Source of the DNA: Amphritea sp.
Lineage (GTDB): Bacteria; Pseudomonadota; Gammaproteobacteria; Pseudomonadales; Balneatricaceae
Length of the DNA: 64,000 nt
Reading direction: 5' to 3'
Assembly (NCBI RefSeq): GCF_016744155.1
Contig: NZ_JADGEW010000006.1
Span: forward strand, 111,306-175,305
The notes under the pieces are model-generated. The model was not told the DNA's origin and did not search any database. It worked only from the letters and a program-made list of their open reading frames with translations. Position 1 is the stretch's first letter. Every line of letters starts with the position of its first letter. The position numbers and the translations under genes were made by a program. This document shows positions 1 to 9,200 of this stretch, piece after piece.

Positions 1-489
1 CTAGGTATGGCTAAATATTTACAGAGTAGAATATGTCTGCTTAAGAAAGCATGACAGTTAGACAGAATGACTTAAAGGGGCGATTTACTACGATAAATTT
101 TTTGCACTCAATCAACATCTTTTCAAGATGCGCCTGTCATTCCAATAACTGCTCCAAGCGTCAAGCTCTACTCAAAATTACTGCGTAATTTTTCCGTTCC
201 AGCTTGACTCTTTCCACAGTCATTTCCATTAAGGGCAGGGGTTCTCACCCCTCTCCGCTCCTTCGTCGCTACGGGGGATTCCATCGTCAGTACCTGCCGA
301 ACACCCCCATACTTGCAATGGCAAGTATGGGTAAAAGGTTGGGTGCAAGTATGTCTATAAAAAGTTGGTTGATTTGCAGTTGAAGCTTTAAATTAGAGGT
401 ATCAAAGAGCGCTACGAAGGTAAATTACATCAAAAATTGACTATTCAATTCATTATATGTAAATTAGTTTACAAATAATAAATATTGAA
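1..489. other. Leading intergenic stretch
   Basis: I find no convincing gene in these 489 bases on either strand. They hold one strong hairpin (listed separately) and a pyrimidine-rich stretch near 240-290. The last 100 bases are AT-rich and should contain the promoter of the AraC-type regulator that starts at 490. No XylS-type box or sigma-54 signature with correct GG-N10-GC spacing was seen here. Confidence 0.5.
306..331. repeat. Perfect 11-bp hairpin, REP-like
   Basis: CCCATACTTGC and GCAAGTATGGG form a perfect 11-bp inverted repeat around a 4-base AATG loop. Neither strand has a T-run after the stem, so an intrinsic terminator is unlikely. It may be a repetitive extragenic palindrome or the end of a small mobile element. 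No second copy was found in the window. Confidence 0.5.
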
Positions 490-1455
490 GTGTCTGTGAT
501 GTTTAATGAAATACTGAAATCGAGTGCTATATACAAGGCGCAAGACCCACAAACTATTTCCGATTACGTCAATAAGCATATAGGACCTCATAGGATATCT
601 GTTAAGGGTGAATGCGATCAAAAAGCATCAATTTGGCATCGTGATTTTTCCGATGTAGCGCTTTCACGGTTAACTTATGGTGGTAACGTCAGAGTTCAGT
701 CCGCTGACCTTGAAGATATCTACCATCTACAGATAGTGACCCGTGGAGTATGCGACTGGAGCCTGGGAGATAAAGCTCTAAGAGCTAGTGCTGGTGAAGT
801 TTTGTTACTTAATCCGCATGATAAGGTAGACCTGAATTACTCTGCAGATTGTGAGAAAGTTATAGTTAAAATCCCCAAAAGCGTAATGATATCTGCGCTT
901 TCAGATAAGGTTGCCTATCTTCCGAAGGAGGGTGTAAAGTTCGATCATGCAGTTCGCAAAACATCTGACTACCGATCTCTGATCCATCTACTGGAGCTGA
1001 TTTTTATGGAAGCGGAAGCTTTTCAATCAGACTTTTCCAAGCTCGCTCCTTATAGCAGTCTGCTAGCAGTTAAACTGCTAGACTGTTTTTCAAATAATAT
1101 CCAGCTTCCGTGTGAGCAGCAGGCTCCTCAGTGCTTTTCTGCAATCGATAGTTACATAAAGGACCATATTAAAGATGATTTATCGGTTGATGATTTAGCG
1201 ATTCTGAGTAGGGTGAGCCAGCGTACACTCTATAATATATTCGCCCGACATAAGTCAGTTACGCCGATGCACTATATAAAACAGCAGAAGCTGATGCATG
1301 TTCATAAAATGTTGCAGGATAGCGAGGGTGGTTGTCGAAATGTGACAGAGGTTGCGTTAGATTTTGGTTTTATGCACCTGGGACGTTTCTCAAGTGAATA
1401 CCGTAAAATGTTTGGTGAGCTACCTTCTGCAACGCTTAAAAAAAGAAGCCATTAA
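490..1455 (+). CDS. benR: AraC/XylS-family activator, BenR-like
   Basis: Transcription activator of the XylS/BenR/AntR group, expected to bind an aromatic acid in its N-terminal half and DNA with its C-terminal half. The first 200 residues fit the cupin-like sensor domain of this group. Two helix-turn-helix motifs follow (about residues 215-315), ending in GFMHLGRFSSEYRKMFGELP, which closely resembles the end of XylS and BenR. The start shown is GTG; an in-frame ATG nine bases on (499) is equally possible. Boxes of the XylS type TGCA-N6-GGNTA lie before the liv, meta-cleavage and ben operons in this window, and this protein is the obvious candidate to bind them. A shared bidirectional terminator separates it from the IclR gene. 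The family is clear; benzoate as effector is inferred from the neighbours. Confidence 0.85.
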   Translation: MSVMFNEILKSSAIYKAQDPQTISDYVNKHIGPHRISVKGECDQKASIWHRDFSDVALSRLTYGGNVRVQSADLEDIYHLQIVTRGVCDWSLGDKALRASAGEVLLLNPHDKVDLNYSADCEKVIVKIPKSVMISALSDKVAYLPKEGVKFDHAVRKTSDYRSLIHLLELIFMEAEAFQSDFSKLAPYSSLLAVKLLDCFSNNIQLPCEQQAPQCFSAIDSYIKDHIKDDLSVDDLAILSRVSQRTLYNIFARHKSVTPMHYIKQQKLMHVHKMLQDSEGGCRNVTEVALDFGFMHLGRFSSEYRKMFGELPSATLKKRSH

Positions 1456-1493
1456 CTTAGGAAATCTGCTATTAATGACTTGACTTTACCTAT

Positions 1494-1518
1494 TAGGCGC
1501 CTTGGGCGCCTAAATTTT
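1494..1518. terminator. Bidirectional terminator between benR and iclR gene
   Basis: TAGGCGCC and GGCGCCTA form a perfect 8-bp stem with a TTG loop (1494-1512), followed by AATTTTAT. It lies between two converging genes ending at 1455 and 1525, so it can serve both strands. Confidence 0.75.
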
Positions 1519-1524
1519 ATCTGT

Positions 1525-2328
1525 TTAAGAGTAGCCTCTTAACTTTTGTGTTGCAGACTGGCAGGCGTTAAGTATTGCCTGTTCATAAACGCTGCCCTTT
1601 TTGACCGGAGTATCGCTGGTTTGACCGAGTAAGTTTATGATTGAGCTTATATTATTATCAGCATCAAAAATCGGAGCGCTGACGACATTAATATCGGGAA
1701 GGTAGTCCTGTTGAAAGCGACATATTTTCTCCTTTTTGATCTCTTCAAGCAAAGATATAAAACGCTCTTTATTTAATGGCTGACCGTTGAGTCGTGGAAG
1801 AGCAGGTGGGGATGAGAAGAATGCATCGAGGATGTCTTTTCGTCTCTGTTCAGGTAAAAAGGCTAGAAAAATACGCCCTGATGCTGAGGTAAAGGGGGAA
1901 AGTTGTGAGCCAAGCCGAATGTTAACGTTGACTGATCTACTGGAATCGAGCCATTTAATAACCAGGGGGTAGTTTCCGTTCCAGATCGCAACGGTTATGG
2001 TTCGGTCATATTCCTGGTGTAGCTTTTCTGCCTGTTCGAACGCTATCTGAATCGGATCGATCAGACGCAGCGCTGTAACACCGATTTTTAAGCTGCTGGT
2101 TGAAAGTGAATATTTTGAGTCACTTTTCTGGCTGATATAGCCTAATTTAACCAGGCTGACTAGATATTTGTGTAGTCTGCTGGGCGACATCTCTGCAAGT
2201 TCAGCCAGCGCCTTTAAGGTAATGGGTTTTCCATATTCAGAGATATGTTCTAGGATTTTCAAACCCAGTTCTAATGAGTTGATACCCTGTTTCTGATCTT
2301 TTTGTATTGTAATATTAGTATCGATCAT
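1525..2328 (-). CDS. IclR-family transcriptional regulator
   Basis: A 267-residue IclR-type regulator. The N-terminal winged helix-turn-helix (about residues 15-80, with ALAELAEMSPSRLHKYLVSL as the recognition region) is followed by an IclR effector-binding domain (about 95-260). It is encoded just downstream of, and on the same strand as, the liv-type ABC transporter genes, with 61 bases between, so it may be co-transcribed with them or have its own promoter. IclR proteins commonly control aromatic-acid catabolism (PcaR and PobR are relatives), which fits the location, but the target here cannot be read from the sequence. Confidence 0.85.
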   Translation of the reverse strand: MIDTNITIQKDQKQGINSLELGLKILEHISEYGKPITLKALAELAEMSPSRLHKYLVSLVKLGYISQKSDSKYSLSTSSLKIGVTALRLIDPIQIAFEQAEKLHQEYDRTITVAIWNGNYPLVIKWLDSSRSVNVNIRLGSQLSPFTSASGRIFLAFLPEQRRKDILDAFFSSPPALPRLNGQPLNKERFISLLEEIKKEKICRFQQDYLPDINVVSAPIFDADNNISSIINLLGQTSDTPVKKGSVYEQAILNACQSATQKLRGYS

Positions 2329-2349
2329 ACAGTGCTCATTTTCTTATAG

Positions 2350-2381
2350 CAGGAGGCCGCTATTTTGTGGTGGACCTCCTG
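2350..2381 (-). terminator. Hairpin after livF, weak terminator candidate
   Basis: CAGGAGG and CCTCCTG form a 7-bp stem around an 18-base loop between livF and the iclR gene. There is no strong T-run on the minus strand, so it may be a processing hairpin rather than a terminator. Confidence 0.3.
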
Positions 2382-2389
2382 TTATCCTA

Positions 2390-3100
2390 TTAGACTGCCA
2401 GACTTTGTTCAATGAACTCTTTGTTTTCATTGAGTGTTTCAGAGTCGCCGTTAAACACAACTTTTCCTTTTACGATAAGAATATGCATTTCGCAGAGTTC
2501 ATTAAGGACTTTAATGTTTTTATCAACGATGATGGTTGAGACACCGGAGTCTTTAATCTTTCGGATTACCTGCCAGATTTCTTTACGAATTAAAGGTGCT
2601 AGCCCTTCCGTTGCTTCATCAAGAATAAGTAAATCCGGATTGGTTAATAGAGCACGACCTATCGCCAGCATCTGCTGTTCACCTCCAGATAGTTGGGTTC
2701 CCTTATTCGTAAGGCGCTCTATCAGTCGGGGAAATACCTCCAGTACCTGGTCATAGGTCCAGTTAGCTTCGCCTCTGGAGTTCTTGCGTGCAGCCATTAG
2801 AAGGTGTTCTTTCACTGTTAGATTATGGAACATCCCGCGACCTTCTGGAACATACGCGATATCCTGCCGCATCCGTTTCCAGGTAGGTAAGCGGGTTATA
2901 TCTTCCCCTTTGTAAATGACCGAGCCACTGCGTGGCGGCGCGATTCCCAAGATCGATTTAAGGGTGGTAGACTTCCCCATCCCATTTCGACCCATGATGC
3001 TAACCGTTTCGCCCGCTTTTATATCAAATGATACACCGTGGAGGATATGGCTTGCGCCATACAGTGTTTGCAGACCGTGAACCTCAAGAATATTGCTCAT
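2390..3100 (-). CDS. livF: ABC transporter ATP-binding protein, LivF type
   Basis: Second ATPase of a branched-chain-amino-acid/aromatic-acid type importer; it powers uptake at the inner face of the membrane. The 236-residue length is typical of LivF. Walker A GRNGMGKS is near residue 38, the ABC signature LSGGEQQ near 138 and Walker B LLILDEA near 158. The D-loop and switch region is unusual in reading VDKN where most ABC ATPases have a histidine (VEH or VEQN in LivF relatives). It sits two bases downstream of livG, in an apparent operon SBP-livH-livM-livG-livF. The transported substrate is inferred as an aromatic acid because the operon diverges from the catechol meta-cleavage genes. Confidence 0.9.
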   Translation of the reverse strand: MSNILEVHGLQTLYGASHILHGVSFDIKAGETVSIMGRNGMGKSTTLKSILGIAPPRSGSVIYKGEDITRLPTWKRMRQDIAYVPEGRGMFHNLTVKEHLLMAARKNSRGEANWTYDQVLEVFPRLIERLTNKGTQLSGGEQQMLAIGRALLTNPDLLILDEATEGLAPLIRKEIWQVIRKIKDSGVSTIIVDKNIKVLNELCEMHILIVKGKVVFNGDSETLNENKEFIEQSLAV

Positions 3101-3102
3101 GG

Positions 3103-3861
3103 TTAAAATACCTCGTCATCGTTTCCGAGATAAGCATCCTGAACAAGGGGATTGTTACGGATATTTTCAACGGTATCGGTTATTAAGTGCTGCCCATCAA
3201 CCATCACAGTCATCAAGTCAGATAGCTCGAAAACAGCATCCATATCGTGCTCAACAAGGACAATGCAGTAGTGCTTTTTCAGCTCTTTTAACAGGCTAAT
3301 AATAATTTGTGATTCTTCGTGACCCATGCCAGCCATAGGTTCATCAAGTAGTAATACCTTAGGATCAGTGGCTAACACCATGGCAATTTCAAGCTGGCGC
3401 TGTTCGCCATAACTGACTTCTGCAGCTTTGGTATCTGCCCGTCCGTTTAAGCCTACTTGTTTAAGTGCAGAGTTTGCGATCTCTGTGATACTTTTGTTGG
3501 TAGAACGATTTCTGAATAGGTTAAAACTACCTCCTATTCGTTGTTGTGCAGCGATGCAGCAGTTTTCCAGGCAAGTCGCATCATGGAAAATATTGGTTTT
3601 TTGAAAACTTCTACCAATACCAGCGCGACAAAACTCGTAAGCCTTAAGATTGGTAATCGACTTACCTTGATACAGAATAACACCGCTGGTCGCTGGGTAG
3701 GCCCCACACAGAGTGTTGAGCAGGGTGCTTTTACCCGCGCCATTAGGACCAACAATACTGTGTAATTGCTTATCAGCGAATTTGATATTCAGCTCGTTTA
3801 ACGCTTTGAGACCGCCCCAGAATTTACAGAGGTTCTCGGCTTCAAGAATTGTATTACTCAT
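3103..3861 (-). CDS. livG: ABC transporter ATP-binding protein, LivG type
   Basis: First ATPase of the same importer, 252 residues. It shows Walker A GPNGAGKS (about residue 38), signature VSYGEQRQ in the LivG-typical form, Walker B LLLDEPMAG and the switch motif VEHDMDAVF. LivG proteins end with a conserved tail including the V..AYLG sequence, present here as VQDAYLGND. Its start overlaps the end of livM by eight bases, indicating translational coupling. It works as a heterodimer with LivF on the LivH/LivM permease. Confidence 0.9.
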   Translation of the reverse strand: MSNTILEAENLCKFWGGLKALNELNIKFADKQLHSIVGPNGAGKSTLLNTLCGAYPATSGVILYQGKSITNLKAYEFCRAGIGRSFQKTNIFHDATCLENCCIAAQQRIGGSFNLFRNRSTNKSITEIANSALKQVGLNGRADTKAAEVSYGEQRQLEIAMVLATDPKVLLLDEPMAGMGHEESQIIISLLKELKKHYCIVLVEHDMDAVFELSDLMTVMVDGQHLITDTVENIRNNPLVQDAYLGNDDEVF

Positions 3862-4825
3862 TGCCTTTACCTCCGCTCAGGTCGTTTAGGAATCCGGCAA
3901 AACCTTTTTTCAAGGTTAAAACCAGGATAATAATCAGTGAGCCCATAAAGAACATCCAATACTCCGTCAGGTGTTCGATGTAGTAGTGCAAACCTTCATA
4001 AACGAAACTACCAATAATGGCGCCATAAATAGACCCCAAGCCACCCATAAGAGCCATCACCAGAGCGGTAGCCGATATGTCCCAGGACATCATGCCAGGG
4101 TTAACAAAGCCGAACTGCAGGGCAAACAGATAGCCTGCATAGGCTGCTAGAGATGAGGCCAGAACATAGGCGATTAAGCGAAAATGGAATATGTTGTAAC
4201 CCAGTGCAGTCGCCCGATCTGGGTTTTCTTTAAGTGCATCAACAACCCGCCCAAATGATGAGTTCATGATGACTTTAAAGAACGCGAAGCAATTAAAGAG
4301 TGACAGCAGACAGAGGTAGTAAAAATGTGTTTCATTTTCCAGATCCAGAAAGCTCAGTCCGAAAATACTGGTTTCCGGTTTGACGTAAATAAACAAACCA
4401 TCCTGGCCTCCGTACTCAACTGAATCGGCAAAGAAATAAAAGGTCATTTGCGCCAGAGCCAAGGTGATCATAATCATATAGATGCCACTGGTTCGCAGGA
4501 CAATCAGACCGACGATAAGCGCAATAAAGCCACTGATTAGCATGACGTAGAAAGTATAAATCCAGAAGTTAACCGCTTCATATTCAGGGGCGAGAATGGT
4601 GAATATATAACCTCCTAGTCCATAAAACATAGCATGGCCTAAGGTGATCAGTCCCGTACGTCCGACCAGGTAATCAAGCGACATTACGAAAATCGCCAAG
4701 ATAATAATGGTTGATAATTTGTTTATATAAAAGGTGTTCCCCTCCAAGAATAGAGGTATAAACAATCCGATTACGAAAAACAGATATATAAAAATCTTTT
4801 CAGATTTATTTGAGAAAATTGACAT
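3854..4825 (-). CDS. livM: Branched-chain-type ABC permease, LivM
   Basis: A 323-residue inner-membrane permease with about eight to ten hydrophobic segments. The motif GRTGLITLGHAMFYGLGGY near residue 50 is the hallmark of LivM, and the EAA-like loop around ALKENPDRATALGYN (about residue 200) is where the LivG/LivF ATPases dock. It pairs with LivH to form the substrate channel. The start is separated from livH by ten bases. Confidence 0.9.
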   Translation of the reverse strand: MSIFSNKSEKIFIYLFFVIGLFIPLFLEGNTFYINKLSTIIILAIFVMSLDYLVGRTGLITLGHAMFYGLGGYIFTILAPEYEAVNFWIYTFYVMLISGFIALIVGLIVLRTSGIYMIMITLALAQMTFYFFADSVEYGGQDGLFIYVKPETSIFGLSFLDLENETHFYYLCLLSLFNCFAFFKVIMNSSFGRVVDALKENPDRATALGYNIFHFRLIAYVLASSLAAYAGYLFALQFGFVNPGMMSWDISATALVMALMGGLGSIYGAIIGSFVYEGLHYYIEHLTEYWMFFMGSLIIILVLTLKKGFAGFLNDLSGGKGNE

Positions 4826-4835
4826 AGTTAAATCC

Positions 4836-5699
4836 TCAGTTTTTGAACAAGCCCTGAGGCTTGACTAGAAGGATCAGTGCCATAAGCAGGTAGATCGACA
4901 TACTGGAAATCTGAGGCAGAAGAACCGAAGAATAGGTATCTACGATCCCCACAATTAACGCTGCGACAAAAGCTCCCTTTATCGAACCAAGACCACCGAT
5001 AACAACCACAACAAAGCATGAGATCAGTACGTGTTCACCCATGCCTGGAACCAGGCTGACGATGGGAGCGGAGACAATCCCAGCCAGTGAAGCGAGAAAT
5101 ACGCCTATCGCAAAAACGATGGTGAATAGTTTGCTGATATCAACACCGAGATTTTCTACCATTGCACGATCAGATTCGCCAGCACGTATCATCATGCCTA
5201 GTTTGGTCTTGTTGATGGTCAAATACATGGATACAGCAACAACAATACAGAGGGCCGATATAAACAAACGATAAATAGGATATTCAATAATATCTGTGAG
5301 TTTTATTGAGCCGGAGAGAAGGGCTGGTACTTCGACACCGAGCGGATCATTACCCCACACGAAGCTTTGAATCGAGTTGAATATAAAGATTAGTCCCACT
5401 GTCAGAAGTACTTGGTCTAGATGATCTCGTTTGTATAGGTGAATAATCAAAAATCGCTCTATGACGATACCGATCAGTAGGGCAATTGAGCCACTAATAA
5501 TGAACGCCAGAAAAAAACTACCGGTGAGCGTTGTGAAGTAATAAGCCAGGTATGCTCCAATCATGTACATGGAGCCATGAGCCAGATTAAGAATACCCAT
5601 TACACCAAACACCAGTGTGAGTCCTGACGCTATCAGAAATAACAGCAGCCCGTACTGTACTCCGTTGAGGAGCTGTACGAGGAAAAGAGAAGTGTCCAT
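4836..5699 (-). CDS. livH: Branched-chain-type ABC permease, LivH
   Basis: A 287-residue inner-membrane permease. It starts with the typical LivH sequence QLLNGVQYGLLLFLIASGLT, then the GVMGILNLAHGSMYMIGAY segment found in this family, and has the docking loop RAGESDRAMVENLGVD near residue 190. It is the first permease gene after the binding-protein gene and is separated from it by a hairpin that may set the expression ratio between the two. Confidence 0.9.
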   Translation of the reverse strand: MDTSLFLVQLLNGVQYGLLLFLIASGLTLVFGVMGILNLAHGSMYMIGAYLAYYFTTLTGSFFLAFIISGSIALLIGIVIERFLIIHLYKRDHLDQVLLTVGLIFIFNSIQSFVWGNDPLGVEVPALLSGSIKLTDIIEYPIYRLFISALCIVVAVSMYLTINKTKLGMMIRAGESDRAMVENLGVDISKLFTIVFAIGVFLASLAGIVSAPIVSLVPGMGEHVLISCFVVVVIGGLGSIKGAFVAALIVGIVDTYSSVLLPQISSMSIYLLMALILLVKPQGLFKN

Positions 5700-5726
5700 A
5701 GTATTACCTTAAAAGTAATCCTGAGA

Positions 5727-5746
5727 AGGACCTCCGCAGAGGTCCT
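5727..5746 (-). terminator. Intergenic hairpin between binding-protein gene and livH
   Basis: AGGACCTC and GAGGTCCT form a perfect 8-bp stem with a CGCA loop. On the minus strand the sequence after the stem has no long T-run, so partial attenuation or mRNA protection of the upstream binding-protein message is more likely than full termination. Confidence 0.5.
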
Positions 5747-5756
5747 GATAAAAAAA

Positions 5757-6944
5757 TTACAGCTTGCAGCCGCGAGCAGGGTCTTCCAGATTTTCGAGCG
5801 CTGTTTTAATTACAGTGTTTTGACCGTTCACAACTTTACGAAGATAGATTGTTTGAATCGGGTTGTGAGCTTTTGAAAAGTGAAATGCACCACGTGGGCT
5901 ATCAATTTCAAGTTGCTCCATCTGCTTGATCAGAGCTGCTTTGTCAGAGGTGTTTCCCTCAGTTGCAGTTACGGCTGCAGCGATTAGTTGGCCAGCGTCA
6001 TAACCCTGTACCGCAAACAGATCAGCTGGTTTACCGTAGAGAGCTTCGTATTGCTGGCGGAAGCTTGTGTTTTTTTCGATATCAAGAGTATCAGCGTAGT
6101 GCAGAGTGGTTATGACCCCTTCGGATGCCGGGCCTTGCGCTTTGGTGGTCCCCTCTGTCAGGAAACCGGACCCCAATAGAGGGATCTTGCCTTTCAGACC
6201 CATCGCATCGTAATCTTTAACGAATTTGACGGCACCACCTCCCGCAAAAAAGACGAATACCGCATCGGGTTTAATGGAAGCAATTTCGGTCAGATATGAC
6301 TGGAACTCTGTTTTGGGAAAAGGAACCAGCATCTTCTTAACCACTTCTCCGCCGGCAGCGGTAAAGGATTCGTTAAACGCAGCCAGTGACTCTTTACCAA
6401 AGCCGTAGTTCCAACTCATGGTTACAATCTTTTTATACCCCATATCATAGGCTTCTTTACCCATAGGGAAGGCGGTTTGCCACGAGGAGAAAGATGTACG
6501 GAATACATTTGGCTGACAGAATGCTCCAGTCGCAGCGTTAGCGCCTGCGTTTGGAATGATCATGATCGAGTCTTTACCTTTGATGCTTTTGATCATACCC
6601 ATTGCAACACCCGAATGTACCGGGCCAACCACAAAGTCGGCATGCTGATTATCGACCAGTGATGATGTAATTTCAGGGGCTCTTGCTGGTTTAGCTTCGG
6701 TATCCATCTCAATAAATTCAACTGGCCGGCCAGCGATGGTATTGCCCTGTTCTTTGAGTGCTTGCTTTAGACCGTTGCGGGTTGATTCACCCAGTCCGGC
6801 ATAAACGCCACTGAATGGGAGCATGACACCGACTTTAATTGGATCACTATTATCGGCGGCATAGGCACTGCTGCTCATTGAGATAAGGCATGCAGCAACG
6901 GTGGCAGGTAGAACTGATTGAAAGGCTTTCTTTTTATTGTTCAT
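5757..6944 (-). CDS. Periplasmic binding protein of aromatic-acid/branched-chain ABC importer
   Basis: Substrate-binding component of the liv-type importer, about 395 residues. A Sec signal peptide covers the first 30 residues, with basic KKK, a hydrophobic core and cleavage around SSAYA/AD. The mature part has the type 1 periplasmic-binding fold of the LivJ/ HbaE / amide-binding group, beginning IKVGVMLPFSGVYAGLGEST. The ATG at 6944 is preferred over an in-frame GTG at 6947. Relatives in aromatic clusters bind benzoate or hydroxybenzoates. The operon diverges from the meta-cleavage genes and has a XylS-type box upstream, so benzoate or a related acid is the likely ligand; this is inference. 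Confidence 0.85.
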   Translation of the reverse strand: MNNKKKAFQSVLPATVAACLISMSSSAYAADNSDPIKVGVMLPFSGVYAGLGESTRNGLKQALKEQGNTIAGRPVEFIEMDTEAKPARAPEITSSLVDNQHADFVVGPVHSGVAMGMIKSIKGKDSIMIIPNAGANAATGAFCQPNVFRTSFSSWQTAFPMGKEAYDMGYKKIVTMSWNYGFGKESLAAFNESFTAAGGEVVKKMLVPFPKTEFQSYLTEIASIKPDAVFVFFAGGGAVKFVKDYDAMGLKGKIPLLGSGFLTEGTTKAQGPASEGVITTLHYADTLDIEKNTSFRQQYEALYGKPADLFAVQGYDAGQLIAAAVTATEGNTSDKAALIKQMEQLEIDSPRGAFHFSKAHNPIQTIYLRKVVNGQNTVIKTALENLEDPARGCKL

Positions 6945-6987
6945 CACTAATTTCTCGTTATTAGAAGATTAAGACAGATTTAGCCTA

Positions 6988-7023
6988 TGTCCGAACAGGC
7001 AATCCTAATAGCCGTTGATTGCA
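6988..7023 (-). promoter_or_regulatory. XylS/BenR-type box upstream of the liv operon
   Basis: Read on the minus strand, 7023-7009 is TGCA-ATCAAC-GGCTA, a perfect match to the XylS/BenR consensus TGCA-N6-GGNTA. At the 21-bp offset typical of the Pm promoter, 7002-6988 reads TTGC-CTGTTC-GGACA, which retains little beyond the GG..A half. A second GGCTA (TTCG-GACATA-GGCTA, 6995-6981) lies 28 bp away. The pair is oriented toward the binding-protein gene. Confidence 0.55.
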
Positions 7024-7058
7024 AGCTTTGTCCATCTAGCGCAGTCCGTTCAGTCCAC

Positions 7059-7094
7059 TGCAGTAAACGGATAGAAAGATTCGTTAAGCGGATT
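7059..7094 (+). promoter_or_regulatory. XylS/BenR-type direct repeat upstream of the meta-cleavage operon
   Basis: TGCA-GTAAAC-GGATA at 7059-7073 matches the XylS/BenR consensus perfectly. Exactly 21 bp downstream, TTCG-TTAAGC-GGATT (7080-7094) is a degenerate second copy. This arrangement of a strong distal and weak proximal box with 21-bp spacing is that of XylS-dependent promoters. It is oriented toward dmpF, whose start is about 150 bp downstream. Confidence 0.6.
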
Positions 7095-7244
7095 TTTTTT
7101 ATAGTGACAGACAGAGATAGTGAATCTGCTGTGACGCTCATGGTCTATTTTCTGATCTGTATGATCAGGTTTTTTTAGTCTGGCATCACAGCTTATTAAG
7201 GGTGAGAGCGGATGTTGAGTGTCGACTATTTGGGATAGGGTGAT

Positions 7245-8171
7245 ATGAATAAAAAACTTAAAGCGGTGATTATTGGCCCGGGTAATATCGGTACCGATCT
7301 GCTGATGAAAATGAAACGTTCAGAGTGGATTGAACCAGTCTGGATGGTGGGTATCGACTCTGCATCCGATGGCCTTACGCGGGCCCGTGAGATGGGTATT
7401 AAAACCACCGCTGAAGGCGTTGATGGTTTGCTACCCCACATCATTGAAGATGATATCCGTATCGCTTTTGATGCGACCTCGGCTTATGTTCATGCGGAGA
7501 ACAGCCGCAAGCTGAATGAACTGGGCGTCATTATGATCGACCTGACGCCAGCGGCGATCGGTCCTTTCTGTGTACCGCCGGTTAATCTGGTGCAGCATGC
7601 GAAAGAGCTGGAGATGAACGTCAACATGGTGACTTGCGGTGGTCAGGCGACTATCCCGATGGTTGCTGCTGTCTCCAGTGTTCAACCGGTAGAGTATGGT
7701 GAGATTATCGCTACCGTTTCTTCTAAATCTGCGGGCCCAGGTACTCGTAAGAATATCGATGAGTTTACCCGCACCACTGCCAGCGCAGTCGAAAAAGTAG
7801 GCGGCGCTGAGAAAGGTAAAGCGATCATCATTATTAACCCTGCTGAGCCACCACTGTTGATGCGTGACACGGTTCACTGCCTGACTAAAGGTCAGCCGGA
7901 TCAGGCAGCCATTACTGCCTCTGTTCTTGCGATGGTAAAAGAGGTGCAAAAATATGTGCCCGGTTACCGTCTGGTAAACGGCCCTGTGTTTGATGGCAAC
8001 CGGGTTTCCATGTTTATGGAAGTGGAAGGTCTGGGTGATTACCTGCCTAAGTACTCTGGCAACCTAGACATCATGACAGCGGCTGGTCTGCGTACCGCTG
8101 AGATGTTTGCTGAAGAAGCTAACAACGGCAACATCACTCTGCCAGCGCGCGGATCAGTGGAGGAAATATAG
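7245..8171 (+). CDS. dmpF: Acetaldehyde dehydrogenase (acylating), meta pathway
   Basis: Converts acetaldehyde, NAD+ and CoA to acetyl-CoA, the last step of catechol meta-cleavage. The 308-residue length and the N-terminal Rossmann segment [14 protein letters not shown] are typical of DmpF/MhpF/BphJ. The catalytic cysteine lies in [12 protein letters not shown] (about residue 130). It forms a channelling complex with the aldolase encoded immediately after it (stop codon followed directly by the next ATG), which passes acetaldehyde between the two active sites. It is the first gene of an eight-gene operon and is preceded by XylS-type boxes. Confidence 0.95.
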   Translation: MNKKLKAVIIGPGNIGTDLLMKMKRSEWIEPVWMVGIDSASDGLTRAREMGIKTTAEGVDGLLPHIIEDDIRIAFDATSAYVHAENSRKLNELGVIMIDLTPAAIGPFCVPPVNLVQHAKELEMNVNMVTCGGQATIPMVAAVSSVQPVEYGEIIATVSSKSAGPGTRKNIDEFTRTTASAVEKVGGAEKGKAIIIINPAEPPLLMRDTVHCLTKGQPDQAAITASVLAMVKEVQKYVPGYRLVNGPVFDGNRVSMFMEVEGLGDYLPKYSGNLDIMTAAGLRTAEMFAEEANNGNITLPARGSVEEI

Positions 8172-9200
8172 ATGAATATTAAAGGTAAAAAAGTAGTACT
8201 CCACGACATGAGCCTGCGTGATGGTATGCATGCGAAGCGTCACCAGATCTCTCTGGATCAGATGGTTGCTGTGGCAACAGGCCTTGATGAAGCGGGAATG
8301 CCACTGATCGAAGTCACCCACGGTGATGGCTTAGGTGGCACCTCGGTTAACTACGGTTTTCCTGCGCATAGCGATGAAGAATATCTCAGTGCTGTGATTC
8401 CGAAGATGAAAAATGCCAAGGTCTCTGCACTATTGCTGCCGGGGATCGGAACGGTTGATCATCTGCGTATGGCGAAAGATCTGGGTGTGAACACTATTCG
8501 TGTTGCTGCTCACTGTACCGAAGCGGATGTCACTGAACAGCATATCGGTTTGGCTGCAAAGCTAGAGATGGATACCGTTGGCTTCCTGATGATGTCGCAT
8601 ATGGCCACCCCGGAAAAGATTGTCGAGCAAGCTAGGCTGATGGAATCTTACGGAGCGAACTGCATCTACTGCACAGATTCCGCCGGTTACATGCTACCGG
8701 ATGAAGTGACTGAAAAGATCGGTCTGTTGCGGGCAGAGCTGAACCCCAACACGGAGATCGGTTTCCATGGTCACCACAATATGGGAATGGCGGTTGCCAA
8801 CTCTCTGGCCGCGATTGATGCCGGTGCAATCCGTATTGATGGTTCGGTTGCGGGCTTAGGTGCCGGTGCGGGTAATACGCCTCTTGAAGTGCTGGTTGCC
8901 ACACTGGTACGACTGGAAGCGGACCACGGTATTGATCTGTACAAGATTATGGATGTTGCTGAAGATCTTGTGGTACCGATGATGGATCAGCCGATCCGTG
9001 TCGACCGTGATGCGCTGACACTGGGCTACGCCGGTGTGTACTCGTCATTCCTTCTGTTTGCGAAACGGGCGGAAGCGAAGTATGGCATTCAGGCACGTGA
9101 CATTTTAGTAGAACTGGGCCACCGCGGAACCGTGGGTGGGCAAGAAGATATGATAGAAGATCTGGCGCTGACAATGGCCAAAGAAAAGGGGCTAATCTAA
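8172..9200 (+). CDS. dmpG: 4-hydroxy-2-oxovalerate aldolase
   Basis: Class II pyruvate aldolase that splits 4-hydroxy-2-oxovalerate into pyruvate and acetaldehyde. It is 342 residues, with the HMGL-like TIM barrel starting [18 protein letters not shown], which carries the metal-binding aspartate and catalytic RD pair, and [15 protein letters not shown] (about residue 198), which supplies two metal-ligand histidines. The C-terminal DmpG communication domain follows. The gene abuts dmpF and overlaps dmpH by one base, so the three are translationally linked. Confidence 0.96.
   Translation: MNIKGKKVVLHDMSLRDGMHAKRHQISLDQMVAVATGLDEAGMPLIEVTHGDGLGGTSVNYGFPAHSDEEYLSAVIPKMKNAKVSALLLPGIGTVDHLRMAKDLGVNTIRVAAHCTEADVTEQHIGLAAKLEMDTVGFLMMSHMATPEKIVEQARLMESYGANCIYCTDSAGYMLPDEVTEKIGLLRAELNPNTEIGFHGHHNMGMAVANSLAAIDAGAIRIDGSVAGLGAGAGNTPLEVLVATLVRLEADHGIDLYKIMDVAEDLVVPMMDQPIRVDRDALTLGYAGVYSSFLLFAKRAEAKYGIQARDILVELGHRGTVGGQEDMIEDLALTMAKEKGLI

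Noticed and set aside
370..405. Sigma-54-like TTGGTTGATTTGCA upstream of benR
   Set aside because: Only seven bases separate GG and GC instead of ten.
7431..7949. 172-residue open frame on the minus strand
   Set aside because: Opposite dmpF, which is certain; the translation shows low-complexity His/Arg-rich sequence with no family resemblance.
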